From Candidatus Zixiibacteriota bacterium (GTDB lineage Bacteria > Zixibacteria > MSB-5A5 > GN15 > JAAZOE01), in assembly GCA_030668485.1 (NCBI GenBank), contig DAOUTW010000010.1:25445-89444 (forward strand): 64,000 nt of DNA, given 5' to 3'. Both the position numbers and the translations under genes were made by a program. Shown here piece by piece: positions 8,065-16,334 of this stretch; the first letter of the stretch is position 1, and each line of letters begins with the position of its first letter. Under the pieces are notes generated by a model. The model did not search any database. It worked only from the letters and a program-made list of their open reading frames with translations, and was not told the origin of the DNA.

Positions 8065-10695
8065 ATGAAGTTACCCACCAAACTGCGAGGGCTGTTTCTA
8101 ATCGCTGCGGTGTTAACCCTTCTGGGAGCCGGAACGGCCGCCCAGACGCCGTATCAGATTGCGATCGATGTGTATCATGATGCCATGCAGGGAACGACGG
8201 TTTCAGTACCGGTCGTAAAGGCCGCCGGTTCCGAGGCGATCTGGGGTTTCGATTTCCTGATAAAGTTCGATACGGTAACGCTCTCCTTTGCCGGCTTAAC
8301 TCCGGGTGAGGTGTTCGATATACCCGGAGCGTATGAATGGGAATATTTTGAATTCCGGGTGGATACGGTAGGCGATTATGCCGGATTTCTCCGGGCGGTC
8401 GCATTGGCCAACACCAATGATGGTCCGCATGTGCCGCTGGATGTGACCGTCCCCGACGGCACGACGCTCTTTACCCTCAACTTTGACGTTACCGCCGATA
8501 CCTCCTATAACTGCACCTGGAACCCTGTCCGTTTTTATTGGATGGACTGCGGCGACAATGTCATAGCCCCCGATTCGCTGGGGATGGTTCTGGCCGTTTC
8601 CGACGGCGTTTATGATTGGATCGGTGGTGGGCATATGGATGTAAGCGAGCCATACGGCCCGTTGCCTGGGCTCTACGGGGTTCCCGACTCATGCGTGACC
8701 GACACGATGGTTATTCGTATGATCGATTTCTATAACGGTGGCATAGATGTTCATTGTACTGATGAAATCGACGATCGAGGTGATATCAATTGCAACGGTA
8801 TAGCCAATGAACTAGCAGACTATGTCACCTACTTTGATTATTTCATATTCGATACGGATGCCTTCAACGAACATATCGAATGTTCGGTGAGTGCCTCAGA
8901 TGTTAACGCAGACGGGTCAGGTTTACGGGTAGAGGATTTGATATACCTCCATCGAATTACTAGAGGTGATGCCTTGCCATATCCCGATCTTACTCCGCAC
9001 GATTCCGTTGCCGTGACATTTGTTCAGGACGACGACACCAAAACGATTGCACTGGATTATACCGATACACTGGCCGGTATACACCTGGTGTTCGAAGGTG
9101 AAATTACGCCGACCATCATGGTCGATGAACCTGGAGTAATGTGGTATTATGCATATTATGGTGGGCTTACCCGTGTCGTGATTGCACCGGAATTTGATTT
9201 TACCTGTCCCGGTTTTGTCGCCGATGGTGCAATCCTTACGTATACTGGCAGCGCATTGTTGATCGAAGCCGACGCGGCTGATTGTGATGACCATGTCTTT
9301 TCAGTAACAATAGAAAACAACGGCAGTGGACTGACCATTCCCTACGCATTTGAAATTGAAATGATACCCGATGCCATTCTCGGGCAGAATATATCAATTC
9401 CTATTACCAAAACAGCCGGGTCGAATCCGTTGGATGGATTTGATCTGCTGATTGGGTACGACATCTCGGCGCTGAACATAACCGGCGTCACTCCGGGAAT
9501 CGTGTTCGATATACCGGGCGATTATGAATGGGATTTTGTAATCTCTCAGTTCGGACCATTCGATTGCTCCGATCCGATCTGTCCGTCTGGCTTAGTGCGT
9601 ATTCTCGGGCTGGCCGAAACGCTCGGTGACGGGCATTCTCCGCTTGATACCGATATCCCCAACGGAACGGTGCTCTTCACCCTCGAGGCCGTGGTTACAA
9701 CCGATCTCACCATGGAGGATTTGTTCATCCCGATACGATTTTTCTGGATCGATTGCGGCGATAATGAGGTGGCGTATGAAGTTAGTACTTCCCCCTATAC
9801 TGCCGCGGGGTTTTCGGATCATGTGTACAATTATGATGGTTTTGAGATAACCGATCCGGCAGCCGAAATTCCCGGTTACACAGGCGCTCCCGACGCATGC
9901 TTTGAGGGTAATTCGCAAATGCGCTTTATCGATTTCACAAACGGCGGCGTGTACATCGGCCCGTTAGAAGATATGAAACTGATTGTCAGAATCGACAGCG
10001 TCTCGGCCGATGTCGGCGATTCGGCAATTTATGTCGATATTCGACTCAGCAATCCGCAAGACACCGTGGTCGCATTCACTCTTTACATTCAGACCGATCG
10101 GCCCGACCTGGTCGAATTCGGGATGTCGCCCGATGATACGATGGCCGTCGATGTGACCGGCACGCTGATTGAGGACTGGGAATTTATCGAACAACGCTCG
10201 CTGTCGGGGACCTATCATGATTTGAAGATCACAGCGATATCGAATTCGATGCCGCCATACGACAAGGGCATCTCGCCCCGAATCGATGGTGTCCTGTGCC
10301 GATTGATATTGCATGCCTATGACGATATCCCTCCAGTCGTAACCGATTCCACGGTGCAGTTGATAATCAACCAAATGCCGTCGCAAACAAGTTTTTCCGA
10401 TCCGAATGGAATCACTTTGGGTGTTGATGGCGGAGCTTACGATTTCGAGGTGGTATCGTTCCGCGATGGCTACGTGACAGTGCAGGGCATGGAGATTGGC
10501 GACGCTAACGGCGACGGATTTACCAATGTCGCCGATATCGTGTTTCTTGTCAGCTATGTTTTCAAGGGCGGCCCCGCCCCCGATCCGATTGGGCTTGGCG
10601 ATGTTAATTGCGACGGTGGGGTAAATGTGGCTGATGCCGTGTATATGGTCAATTATGTCTTCAAGGGCGGCCCGGCTCCGGGCGAAGGGTGTTAA
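8065..10695 (+). CDS. Secreted protein with cohesin-like domains and dockerin repeats
   Basis: The 876-residue protein starts with a signal peptide (cleavage near GAGTAAQ). Residues about 28-200 and 440-610 are two related domains with the cohesin-style pattern (VSVPVVKAAGS..IWGFDFLIKFD..LTPGEVFDIPG, and NISIPITKTAGS..LDGFDLLIGYD..VTPGIVFDIPG). A third, more divergent domain of the same beta type spans about 630-790. Between the first two lies an internal, degenerate EF-hand pair (GDINCNGIANE and SDVNADGSGLRVEDL). The C-terminus is a full two-repeat dockerin (GDANGDGFTNVADIV... GDVNCDGGVNVADAV). Carrying both cohesin-like and dockerin modules would let it act as an adaptor. The family assignment of the cohesin-like domains is by pattern only. 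Confidence 0.75.
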   Translation: MKLPTKLRGLFLIAAVLTLLGAGTAAQTPYQIAIDVYHDAMQGTTVSVPVVKAAGSEAIWGFDFLIKFDTVTLSFAGLTPGEVFDIPGAYEWEYFEFRVDTVGDYAGFLRAVALANTNDGPHVPLDVTVPDGTTLFTLNFDVTADTSYNCTWNPVRFYWMDCGDNVIAPDSLGMVLAVSDGVYDWIGGGHMDVSEPYGPLPGLYGVPDSCVTDTMVIRMIDFYNGGIDVHCTDEIDDRGDINCNGIANELADYVTYFDYFIFDTDAFNEHIECSVSASDVNADGSGLRVEDLIYLHRITRGDALPYPDLTPHDSVAVTFVQDDDTKTIALDYTDTLAGIHLVFEGEITPTIMVDEPGVMWYYAYYGGLTRVVIAPEFDFTCPGFVADGAILTYTGSALLIEADAADCDDHVFSVTIENNGSGLTIPYAFEIEMIPDAILGQNISIPITKTAGSNPLDGFDLLIGYDISALNITGVTPGIVFDIPGDYEWDFVISQFGPFDCSDPICPSGLVRILGLAETLGDGHSPLDTDIPNGTVLFTLEAVVTTDLTMEDLFIPIRFFWIDCGDNEVAYEVSTSPYTAAGFSDHVYNYDGFEITDPAAEIPGYTGAPDACFEGNSQMRFIDFTNGGVYIGPLEDMKLIVRIDSVSADVGDSAIYVDIRLSNPQDTVVAFTLYIQTDRPDLVEFGMSPDDTMAVDVTGTLIEDWEFIEQRSLSGTYHDLKITAISNSMPPYDKGISPRIDGVLCRLILHAYDDIPPVVTDSTVQLIINQMPSQTSFSDPNGITLGVDGGAYDFEVVSFRDGYVTVQGMEIGDANGDGFTNVADIVFLVSYVFKGGPAPDPIGLGDVNCDGGVNVADAVYMVNYVFKGGPAPGEGC

Positions 10696-10724
10696 TACTT
10701 ATATAGGTTTCGACCCAGCCACAG

Positions 10725-10748
10725 GTCGACGCCAAGTTTAGGTTTTAG
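10725..10748 (+). pseudogene. Relic of a porin gene 3' end
   Basis: The 24 bases differ from the last 24 bases of the porin gene (7455-7478) at only two positions, encode VDAKFRF plus stop, and are followed, as in the porin, by a GGGGAGGAT...ATCCTCCC terminator. Upstream in the same frame there is a TAG after a few codons, so no porin gene remains. The dockerin gene 8065-10695 sits between the two copies. Confidence 0.7.
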
Positions 10749-10771
10749 TGCCCCGCACTAAATAATCTTTC

Positions 10772-10802
10772 GGGGAGGATATTCATATCCTCCCTTCTTT
10801 TA
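10772..10802 (+). terminator. Rho-independent terminator
   Basis: GGGAGGATAT pairs perfectly with ATATCCTCCC around two bases, followed by TTCTTTT. It is related in sequence to the terminator after the porin gene and now ends transcription of the cohesin-like/dockerin gene. Confidence 0.85.
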
Positions 10803-10874
10803 ATCATTTTTACTCACTGAGTACCCCGCCCAGAGGTTGCTTTGCGACCGGCGGGTGGGATTCTGTGTAATTCC

Positions 10875-10951
10875 GTAGGTCAGGACCCCTGCCGATATCA
10901 CCGCACGAAGTGCGGGGGCAAAGGTCCGTGCGAAGCAAAGGAGGTCCTGAC
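10875..10951. repeat. Palindromic element A (GTAGGTC family)
   Basis: GTCAGGACC (10879-10887) is complementary to GGTCCTGAC (10943-10951). Inside lies the hairpin CCGCAC-GAA-GTGCGG (about 10901-10915). A right-arm-only copy (AAAGGAGGTCCTGA) recurs at about 11069-11082. The perfect palindrome CCCGGAGC-AGA-GCTCCGGG lies between them at 11007-11025. The whole stretch 10803-11270 has no gene. Confidence 0.7.
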
Positions 10952-11312
10952 ACTATTTTGTGAGTAGGCCTGCCCCGATGTTCCCAAACAACAAGCAAGT
11001 TAGAAACCCGGAGCAGAGCTCCGGGCCACGCCCCCTCTGCTTACTCCTGTCTCTGTAACCTGAGGTGTAAAGGAGGTCCTGATACAATCTGTAAACTATG
11101 TCTTGACACTGAACAATGTGGATATCTGCCGCGCACGGAGCATGAAATGGCTTTGCGGACGGAAACCCGCCAACTGATATGAAACGCCGGCCAGAGACTT
11201 TTTTTAAATAAAGAGAATAATATTTGCAACATGTAGACGTATTTGTCGTCTTTAATGATGTGTATCAAAATTTACTGATAAAAAACAATTCTTAGCATGG
11301 AAGGAGGACTTA

Positions 11313-12101
11313 ATGTCTCTCAGAAAAGTATCTGTTTCCTTATTCCCGATGATTGGCATGTGCATTTTAGGTCTGCTGATTGCCGGGTGCTCACAGGATT
11401 CTGCTATCGATCCCGGTAGCGCGGATCTAACCAATATCTCCGACCAAATCGGTTCGGATGCCGGCGTTGCCGTCAAGAGTCCGGCCGGATTTTCGCTCGA
11501 AGCCAAAAAGGCCAGTCTGCTCAGTTGCCCGACCGGCGGCGGAGTGTTTATCATTCGTTTGGTTCCGGAAGAAAGCTTTTCCGGTACGGTGGGATTGTCG
11601 CTCAAAGCCGACAAACGACTCGATGCCGTACTCACGCGGACGTCGCTGGATCTCGACAATATGATTGCCGAAGTCTCGATCAGTCCCAGCAGTTCCGTTG
11701 AGGTTATCACTCATATTATCGAAGTCAAAGCCGCTTATGCCGGTGAGGAAGTGGTCCTGCCGTTGGAAGTCGAAATGCTCGACTGGAGTGGCTGGGGATC
11801 GGGATCCTCCGATCAGGAACTGGCGCTATTCATCCCCTGGCTCGAATCCGAATACCCGGAACTGGGCAACTTTTCCGAGAGAACCTGGATGACCTATCCT
11901 CCGTATCCCGGCATTCTTGTCGTCGAGCACTGCACCTATCTCGATGCCGACTGGGAACTGCGACTGCGCTATCATGTCACGATTCCGCCGCACGACTGGG
12001 CGAGGATTCAACTTCGCCGTCGCGGTGAATGGGACACGATGCTGGCTGCCGAGCGGGATACCTATGGCAACATTTATGAAATTCCGGTCGTGGAATATTA
12101 A
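11313..12101 (+). CDS. Lipoprotein of unknown function
   Basis: A strong GGAAGGAGG Shine-Dalgarno precedes the ATG. The first 26 residues form a lipoprotein signal ending in the lipobox LIAGC, so the mature protein is predicted to be lipid-anchored at Cys26. The next 110 residues are predicted beta-rich, with a Thr/Ser/Val composition like an Ig-type domain. The C-terminal half contains a WSGWGSGSS linker and a second beta-rich part ending EIPVVEY. I recognise no family. It is a single-gene unit, between a repeat-filled gap and the terminator at 12164-12193. Confidence 0.75.
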   Translation: MSLRKVSVSLFPMIGMCILGLLIAGCSQDSAIDPGSADLTNISDQIGSDAGVAVKSPAGFSLEAKKASLLSCPTGGGVFIIRLVPEESFSGTVGLSLKADKRLDAVLTRTSLDLDNMIAEVSISPSSSVEVITHIIEVKAAYAGEEVVLPLEVEMLDWSGWGSGSSDQELALFIPWLESEYPELGNFSERTWMTYPPYPGILVVEHCTYLDADWELRLRYHVTIPPHDWARIQLRRRGEWDTMLAAERDTYGNIYEIPVVEY

Positions 12102-12163
12102 CCTCTTAGCCGATATTATTACCCGGACTTGTGGATAGCATCCAAAGCTCGGGTATTGATCAG

Positions 12164-12193
12164 GCGGGCGTTTTTGGCGCCCGCCCTTTTTTT
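12164..12193 (+). terminator. Rho-independent terminator of the lipoprotein gene
   Basis: GCGGGCG and CGCCCGC pair around TTTTTGG and are followed by seven T, about 60 bases after the stop. Confidence 0.9.
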
Positions 12194-12247
12194 GTCCATT
12201 AGAGTGGCCTATGTGTCAATAACTGGCAGCCCACCGCTTCACATGTT

Positions 12248-12291
12248 CCGCAGGGTCTTGCGGCCCGTCTTCGGGACGTGTGACCCTGCGG
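12248..12291. repeat. Nested hairpin element E
   Basis: CCGCAGGGTC pairs perfectly with GACCCTGCGG; inside, CCCG-TCTT-CGGG forms a second stem, leaving TTGCGG and ACGTGT as side bulges. The layout (GGTCTTG ... inner stem ... GTGTGACC) matches element D at 15067-15108, with different arm bases. Confidence 0.7.
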
Positions 12292-12301
12292 TCTTTTGGC
12301 C

Positions 12302-13552
12302 CTACTTGGTAAAAATAATATTAACAATAAATCCAAGGCAAACCAGCCCGCTTACATAAATTAGCATTAAGTATGAAAATAAAAATGGATGCCTTTGGAT
12401 TACACCATGTTGAAATTTATCAACACTCATCTTAAGTCCAAAAAAGATGACTGCCGTATATGCCGATGTTTGGAGAAAAAACCTGACCCATGAGAAGGGT
12501 TCGCGCCATTTAGGCCAGTTTATTGAACCCATAAATGAAATCGTATAGACACTACCATTCAAGCGATGATAATACTTAATATTTATTATAGAAAAGAGTA
12601 GCCATAATGCGATTGTAATTACTAACGCGCGTTCCGGATTATATCCATATCCCCACCATACCCGCTGAAATGGATCAGTAAAATATTTATATACCCACCC
12701 CTTATGCTGGTTCACAAAATGCCGATATTCCTTATCCAGAACTTCATAGCTTTCTTTCAGCCCGCGATCACCGAATTGTTTTAAGAGGCCTTCATATACG
12801 GCAAGCTGATCATCATATCTCGGATCGCCAGGAAACCATAGCTCGAACAAATCCATATTAATCCATATCTTACTCACATCCGCCTTGGTCAGAGCGATTT
12901 TGCATTTATTTCCGTTTCGGGGCATTCCGGAATTGGTCATATCTATTGGATACTCAATTGGAGTGACATATCTTATATCCAGCCATTTAGGTAAGGCGCG
13001 GGGGGCAAAAAATACTCTTTCATTGAATTTTGCATAACGAAAATCAGCAAGTGGGCCAAAGAACGCCAGCGTAAAATCGGCCGTGGAATTAAAGTACGCC
13101 TCCGCAAAATTGGCCGTGAAATCAAAGATCGCCCCTCTAAAATCGGCCGTGGAATCAAAGTTGGCCTCCGCAAAATCGGCCGTGGAATGAAAGTCCGCCG
13201 CAACAAAACTGGCCGTGGAATGAAATTTCGCCCCCGCAAAATTGGCCGTGGAATTAAAGTAAGCCCGCGTAAAATCGGCCGTGGAATCAAAGCTTGCCAG
13301 TAGAAAATCGGCCGTGGAGTCAAAGGTTGTATTATAAAAGCTAACAGGTAATTTAAATAAAACCATATCCAGCCTGTCAACCTTGATACCATCCAATTCC
13401 AAACTCGGCCAATAATATGGATATACAGGTTCGGTGAATATTTTACCACTGAAATCGAGAGTATTGGCACTTTGGCAATAACCACTGACTGATATAATAG
13501 CCAAAATCCCAATTAGTCTCGTGATATATGATTTGATGCCCAACTGGCGCAT
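12302..13552 (-). CDS. Pentapeptide-repeat membrane protein
   Basis: The ATG at 13552 follows GAAGGCGG; a GTG two codons earlier is an alternative. After a signal peptide or signal anchor, residues about 70-165 contain eight to nine units of the form FxSTADFxxAxF, a ten-residue variant of pentapeptide repeats that should form a right-handed quadrilateral helix. A linker of about 110 residues follows, then a conserved WWGYGYNPERAL segment and three to four transmembrane helices at the C-terminus. Proteins with this layout are widespread and of unknown function. It lies 21 bases after the DUF6933 gene, in the same direction, so the two are probably co-transcribed. Confidence 0.8.
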   Translation of the reverse strand: MRQLGIKSYITRLIGILAIISVSGYCQSANTLDFSGKIFTEPVYPYYWPSLELDGIKVDRLDMVLFKLPVSFYNTTFDSTADFLLASFDSTADFTRAYFNSTANFAGAKFHSTASFVAADFHSTADFAEANFDSTADFRGAIFDFTANFAEAYFNSTADFTLAFFGPLADFRYAKFNERVFFAPRALPKWLDIRYVTPIEYPIDMTNSGMPRNGNKCKIALTKADVSKIWINMDLFELWFPGDPRYDDQLAVYEGLLKQFGDRGLKESYEVLDKEYRHFVNQHKGWVYKYFTDPFQRVWWGYGYNPERALVITIALWLLFSIINIKYYHRLNGSVYTISFMGSINWPKWREPFSWVRFFLQTSAYTAVIFFGLKMSVDKFQHGVIQRHPFLFSYLMLIYVSGLVCLGFIVNIIFTK

Positions 13553-13573
13553 GGTCACACCGCCTTCATGTTG

Positions 13574-14071
13574 CTATCTCTGTTTATTAACTGCCAATGC
13601 CATAAACGCCTCGATCGCGTATTTATAATTCAACATGCCCATGGGCATGCGATTCAATTGATATGATGCCTCAAATGGCGTTCTTTCATGTACAATTAAT
13701 GAAAATTTGGCGTCATAGACTATATCATTCATCGAACCCAAAACCCGCCTGTTTCCCGTTTTGGAAAACGATATGGTCTTGGTTTCAGGAGCGATATGCC
13801 GATGATATATCTCCTCCAGCCCATCGGCGATCATATATTCATGTATGCAGTCCAATGACCGCCGGACGAACCTGACGCCATCGGTAATTCCCCGCCCCAA
13901 CATTACAACCGAGTACAACGATGCCGTGTTGGTAAGGATGATATATTGAACATGTTCAGCCCTGAAGAGGTTTGCGATCCAATCGGCATAGGGGTTCTCG
14001 TCCGGTTCGAGAGACAGCGATGGAGATACCTTTATTTTCTTGCCGAGCTTGTGTGTTAAGCGAAAAATCAT
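13574..14071 (-). CDS. DUF6933 family protein
   Basis: Starting at the ATG at 14071 the protein reads MIFRLTHKLGKKIK and continues with NPYADWIANLFRAEHVQYIILTN, which is the way DUF6933 proteins begin. A TTG ten codons upstream is less likely. The protein is 165 residues, soluble, with no signal peptide. Function of the family is not established; members are often found in accessory DNA. Its stop is 21 bases before the start of the pentapeptide-repeat gene. Confidence 0.7.
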   Translation of the reverse strand: MIFRLTHKLGKKIKVSPSLSLEPDENPYADWIANLFRAEHVQYIILTNTASLYSVVMLGRGITDGVRFVRRSLDCIHEYMIADGLEEIYHRHIAPETKTISFSKTGNRRVLGSMNDIVYDAKFSLIVHERTPFEASYQLNRMPMGMLNYKYAIEAFMALAVNKQR

Positions 14072-14655
14072 GTTATGTCTGTTCTCATGTGCCACTGCCA
14101 AGCGGGCTTGTTATCTCATTGTCGGGTTTCTCGGCTTAACGCCATCGGAACCCGACCTGCCCATACTTCTGTCGCTGATATCCCCGATGGCCTATCCACT
14201 GATTGTATCAATGTATATCAATCTAATGGTAAAATCAATGCCCCACATTGTATATCTTGTAGCTCCAAACTGTGGTCATCCACGCGACCGTCAAAAACAG
14301 GCTTCTGCCTGCGCGACAGCCTCAAATCCGCTGCTGCGGGCTTTTGCTCCCCCTGTTCTTGCGCATTGAATTAAAAAACTTTGTACCCCACCCTCCGGGT
14401 GGGTTTATTTTTTTATTCTGAGACATCAATTTCAAGTACTACATCGGATTTTGTTGCGGCGTAACCGGCTGCGGCGGGCAATCGGGCACATGTGGACATG
14501 TGCCGCGCACAAAACGGGACGGCCAAAAGCCGCCTCTTGGCGGCAAAATCATACCCAAACCGCTGTAGATTACGGCACCGCCCTATATATTGAGATGAAA
14601 AACAAACAGCTCAAATGGAATGAGAACGCCATAACTTTCCCAATGGGACTATATA

Positions 14656-14680
14656 AAATGACAAAACGAACCAAATTCGG
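14656..14680 (+). repeat. Short interspersed repeat, copy 1 (TGAGCAAACGAACCCAATT-like)
   Basis: AAATGACAAAACGAACC followed by AAATTCGG. It resembles the copies at 14801-14826 and 15011-15038 at most positions. Confidence 0.5.
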
Positions 14681-14800
14681 TGCAAGCGCTTGGAAAAGCA
14701 CGGGTTACGATGAATTTCATGAAGAGCGATTATACCATTCGCCTCAGAATTTGTCCAATCTCGCGACAGCCACTAACCGGCGAGCCGGAAAAACTTTAAA

Positions 14801-14826
14801 AAATGAGCAAACAAAGCCAAATCCCT
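14801..14826 (+). repeat. Short interspersed repeat, copy 2
   Basis: AAATGAGCAAACAAAGCC followed by AAATCCC; the translated form NEQTKPNP is of the kind often seen in intergenic DNA of uncultured bacteria. Confidence 0.5.
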
Positions 14827-14903
14827 CACAACTCCATGCCCGGCAACCTTATCTGGAGCATAGAAAGACGTCGGGTGTATGTTAAATACATACACCTGCC
14901 AGC

Positions 14904-14954
14904 GTAGGTCGAAACCCCTGCCGAAGGTCCCGAGTTCACGCGGGAGGTTTCGAC
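14904..14954. repeat. Palindromic element C (GTAGGTC family)
   Basis: GTCGAAACC (14908-14916) is complementary to GGTTTCGAC (14946-14954). An inner stem TCCCG...CGGGA lies between. The left flank CGTAGGTC and the segment CCCCTGCCG are shared with element A, while the arm bases differ and remain complementary. Confidence 0.75.
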
Positions 14955-15010
14955 ATCCGGAACCAAGACCGGTATGCCGCCATAGGACAGGAGGATACAC
15001 CGATTATGTT

Positions 15011-15038
15011 AAAAGTGAGCAAACGAACCCAATTTTCC
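15011..15038 (+). repeat. Short interspersed repeat, copy 3
   Basis: AAAAGTGAGCAAACGAACCC followed by AATTTTCCG. Confidence 0.5.
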
Positions 15039-15066
15039 GTAAATCGATAGCCAACATATCCTTGTT

Positions 15067-15108
15067 GCGGTAGGTCTTGGCTCGCTCAGGCGAGGTGTGA
15101 CCTGCCGC
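15067..15108. repeat. Nested hairpin element D (GTAGGTC family)
   Basis: GCGGTAGGTC pairs with GACCTGCCGC (one G-T pair). Inside, CTCG (15081-15084) pairs with CGAG (15091-15094). The bulges TTGG and GTGT match those of element E. Confidence 0.75.
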
Positions 15109-15120
15109 TTATAGAACATA

Positions 15121-15152
15121 TAAAAAAACCGCCCCACGTGGGGGCGGTTTGG
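15121..15152 (-). terminator. Rho-independent terminator of the polyferredoxin gene
   Basis: On the minus strand AAACCGCCCC-CACG-TGGGGCGGTTT is followed by TTTT. It lies about 20 bases past the stop at 15174. Confidence 0.9.
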
Positions 15153-15173
15153 GGAGTTTCTATTTGCAATGAC

Positions 15174-16268
15174 CTATTTTGTGAACTTGAACGAGATGGC
15201 GTCTTCGGGGCAGGACTGGATGCATTCGCCGCAGGAGGTACAGTCGGGCAGAAGCTTGAAATCGCCGGCGACAAGCGGTTTGATGGTCGGGCAGGGTGAT
15301 TCCTCTTCGCATATACCGCATTCGGTGCATTTATCATGATCAATGCGGATTCTGCCGGGAGCGACCTTTTCCAAAAGCCAGGTCAAGGCTCCGATCGGGC
15401 AGATCGAATAACAGAACGGCCGGTAAAACATCAGGCTGGTAACCACCAGAATGGTCATCATGATTATCCAGGTCGTCGTCACGTTCCAGTGCAGCAGTTC
15501 GAAAAAGTTGATCGGTTCATAGATACTGTAGGCGGAGAACGCTACCCATAAACCCTCCGACGTGTCCAGACTCAGCTCGGTTCCAAGATAGGTCATCAGG
15601 TCCAGAACCCAGAAGAAGGTGATGAAAAACATCGCCAGGAGGACCATTCGCACCGCATTGAAGGCAGTGAAGTTGAACTGTTTCCACCGGTATTTGAACG
15701 GAATTTTGTTGATCAGATCCTGGAAAGCTCCCAGCGGGCAGACCCAGCCGCAAAACAGCTTACGTCCGATCAGACTGGGGATAACAATCGCAAGAAAGGC
15801 GGCCATCATAGCCGGGAAGAAAATACCGTGCGTGAATTTGAACATAAAAAGCTTGGTGACGGCACACATCGGGCTGGGATGAAGCGGGAAGAGGAAAGCG
15901 AGATCGATCCCGAAAAGGATAAAGGCGATGGCGAGCATCACCAGCCGGACCCAGAGTTTTATCACACGGGCAAGCAGCAAGATCAGACCGATAGCGGCCA
16001 TGATCAGGAAGGCCAGATATTTTCCGCTAAACAGGAAATAGGTCAAACTGGGTGGTTCAGATTCAGCCTCTGTAGCGGGGGTTATGACCTCATGCTCGTG
16101 AGTGGCATCCTCGGGCGATTCCTCGGCTGCTACGGCGGTTGTTTCGGCGCTTTGATCCTGCGATGGATCGGGTGTGCCCTGGGCGAGAAGCGAAATCCCA
16201 TTTACCTGCCAGAGCAGCAGGATTGCCAGAAAGCAAAACCCGACAAAGAAAGTATTATTTTTAGTCAT
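15174..16268 (-). CDS. NapH-like membrane 4Fe-4S polyferredoxin
   Basis: The 364-residue protein has an N-terminal hydrophobic segment, an acidic Thr/Glu-rich stretch (about residues 32-72, probably periplasmic) and then six or so transmembrane helices. Membrane Cys motifs CGWVCPLG and CYSICPIG flank the middle helices. The C-terminus carries two 4Fe-4S sets, [14 protein letters not shown] and [12 protein letters not shown]. This is the NapH/CcoG-like polyferredoxin plan for electron transfer across or along the membrane. A LHPSPMC segment early in the membrane part may bind another cofactor. No partner oxidoreductase is adjacent; the upstream gene is a separate hydrolase. A TTGACG-16-TATATT promoter ends six bases before the ATG. 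Confidence 0.85.
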   Translation of the reverse strand: MTKNNTFFVGFCFLAILLLWQVNGISLLAQGTPDPSQDQSAETTAVAAEESPEDATHEHEVITPATEAESEPPSLTYFLFSGKYLAFLIMAAIGLILLLARVIKLWVRLVMLAIAFILFGIDLAFLFPLHPSPMCAVTKLFMFKFTHGIFFPAMMAAFLAIVIPSLIGRKLFCGWVCPLGAFQDLINKIPFKYRWKQFNFTAFNAVRMVLLAMFFITFFWVLDLMTYLGTELSLDTSEGLWVAFSAYSIYEPINFFELLHWNVTTTWIIMMTILVVTSLMFYRPFCYSICPIGALTWLLEKVAPGRIRIDHDKCTECGICEEESPCPTIKPLVAGDFKLLPDCTSCGECIQSCPEDAISFKFTK

Positions 16269-16274
16269 GAAATC

Positions 16275-16302
16275 AATATATACAAATTTTCACCGGCGTC
16301 AA
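16275..16302 (-). promoter_or_regulatory. Promoter giving a likely leaderless transcript
   Basis: On the minus strand TTGACG (16302-16297), 16 bases, TATATT (16280-16275), then six bases to the ATG at 16268. Transcription would be expected to start at or within a base or two of the ATG, and no Shine-Dalgarno is present. Confidence 0.55.
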
Positions 16303-16334
16303 TGGTCAAACGGTATCGAATTTCGATAAAATTT

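Larger units (their letters stand above)
14072..15120. other. Gene-free kilobase with interspersed repeats
   Basis: No reading frame here has a convincing start or family. It holds palindromes (14904-14954 and 15067-15108) and three copies of a short repeat (14656-14680, 14801-14826, 15011-15038). Coding-strand composition shifts abruptly relative to the flanking genes. It looks like an accumulation site for small repeats. Confidence 0.6.

Noticed and set aside
11252..11714. Minus-strand open frames opposite the lipoprotein gene
   Set aside because: Plus-strand gene has a strong Shine-Dalgarno, lipobox and terminator; the antisense frames have none of these.
12973..13512. Minus-strand frame with an IPRPIL repeat
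   Set aside because: It is the shifted frame of the pentapeptide-repeat DNA; the repeat in the translation only mirrors the repeat in the real gene.
14451..14885. A 144-codon open frame in the repeat-rich gap
   Set aside because: It consists largely of interspersed repeat sequence, has no Shine-Dalgarno and resembles no protein family.
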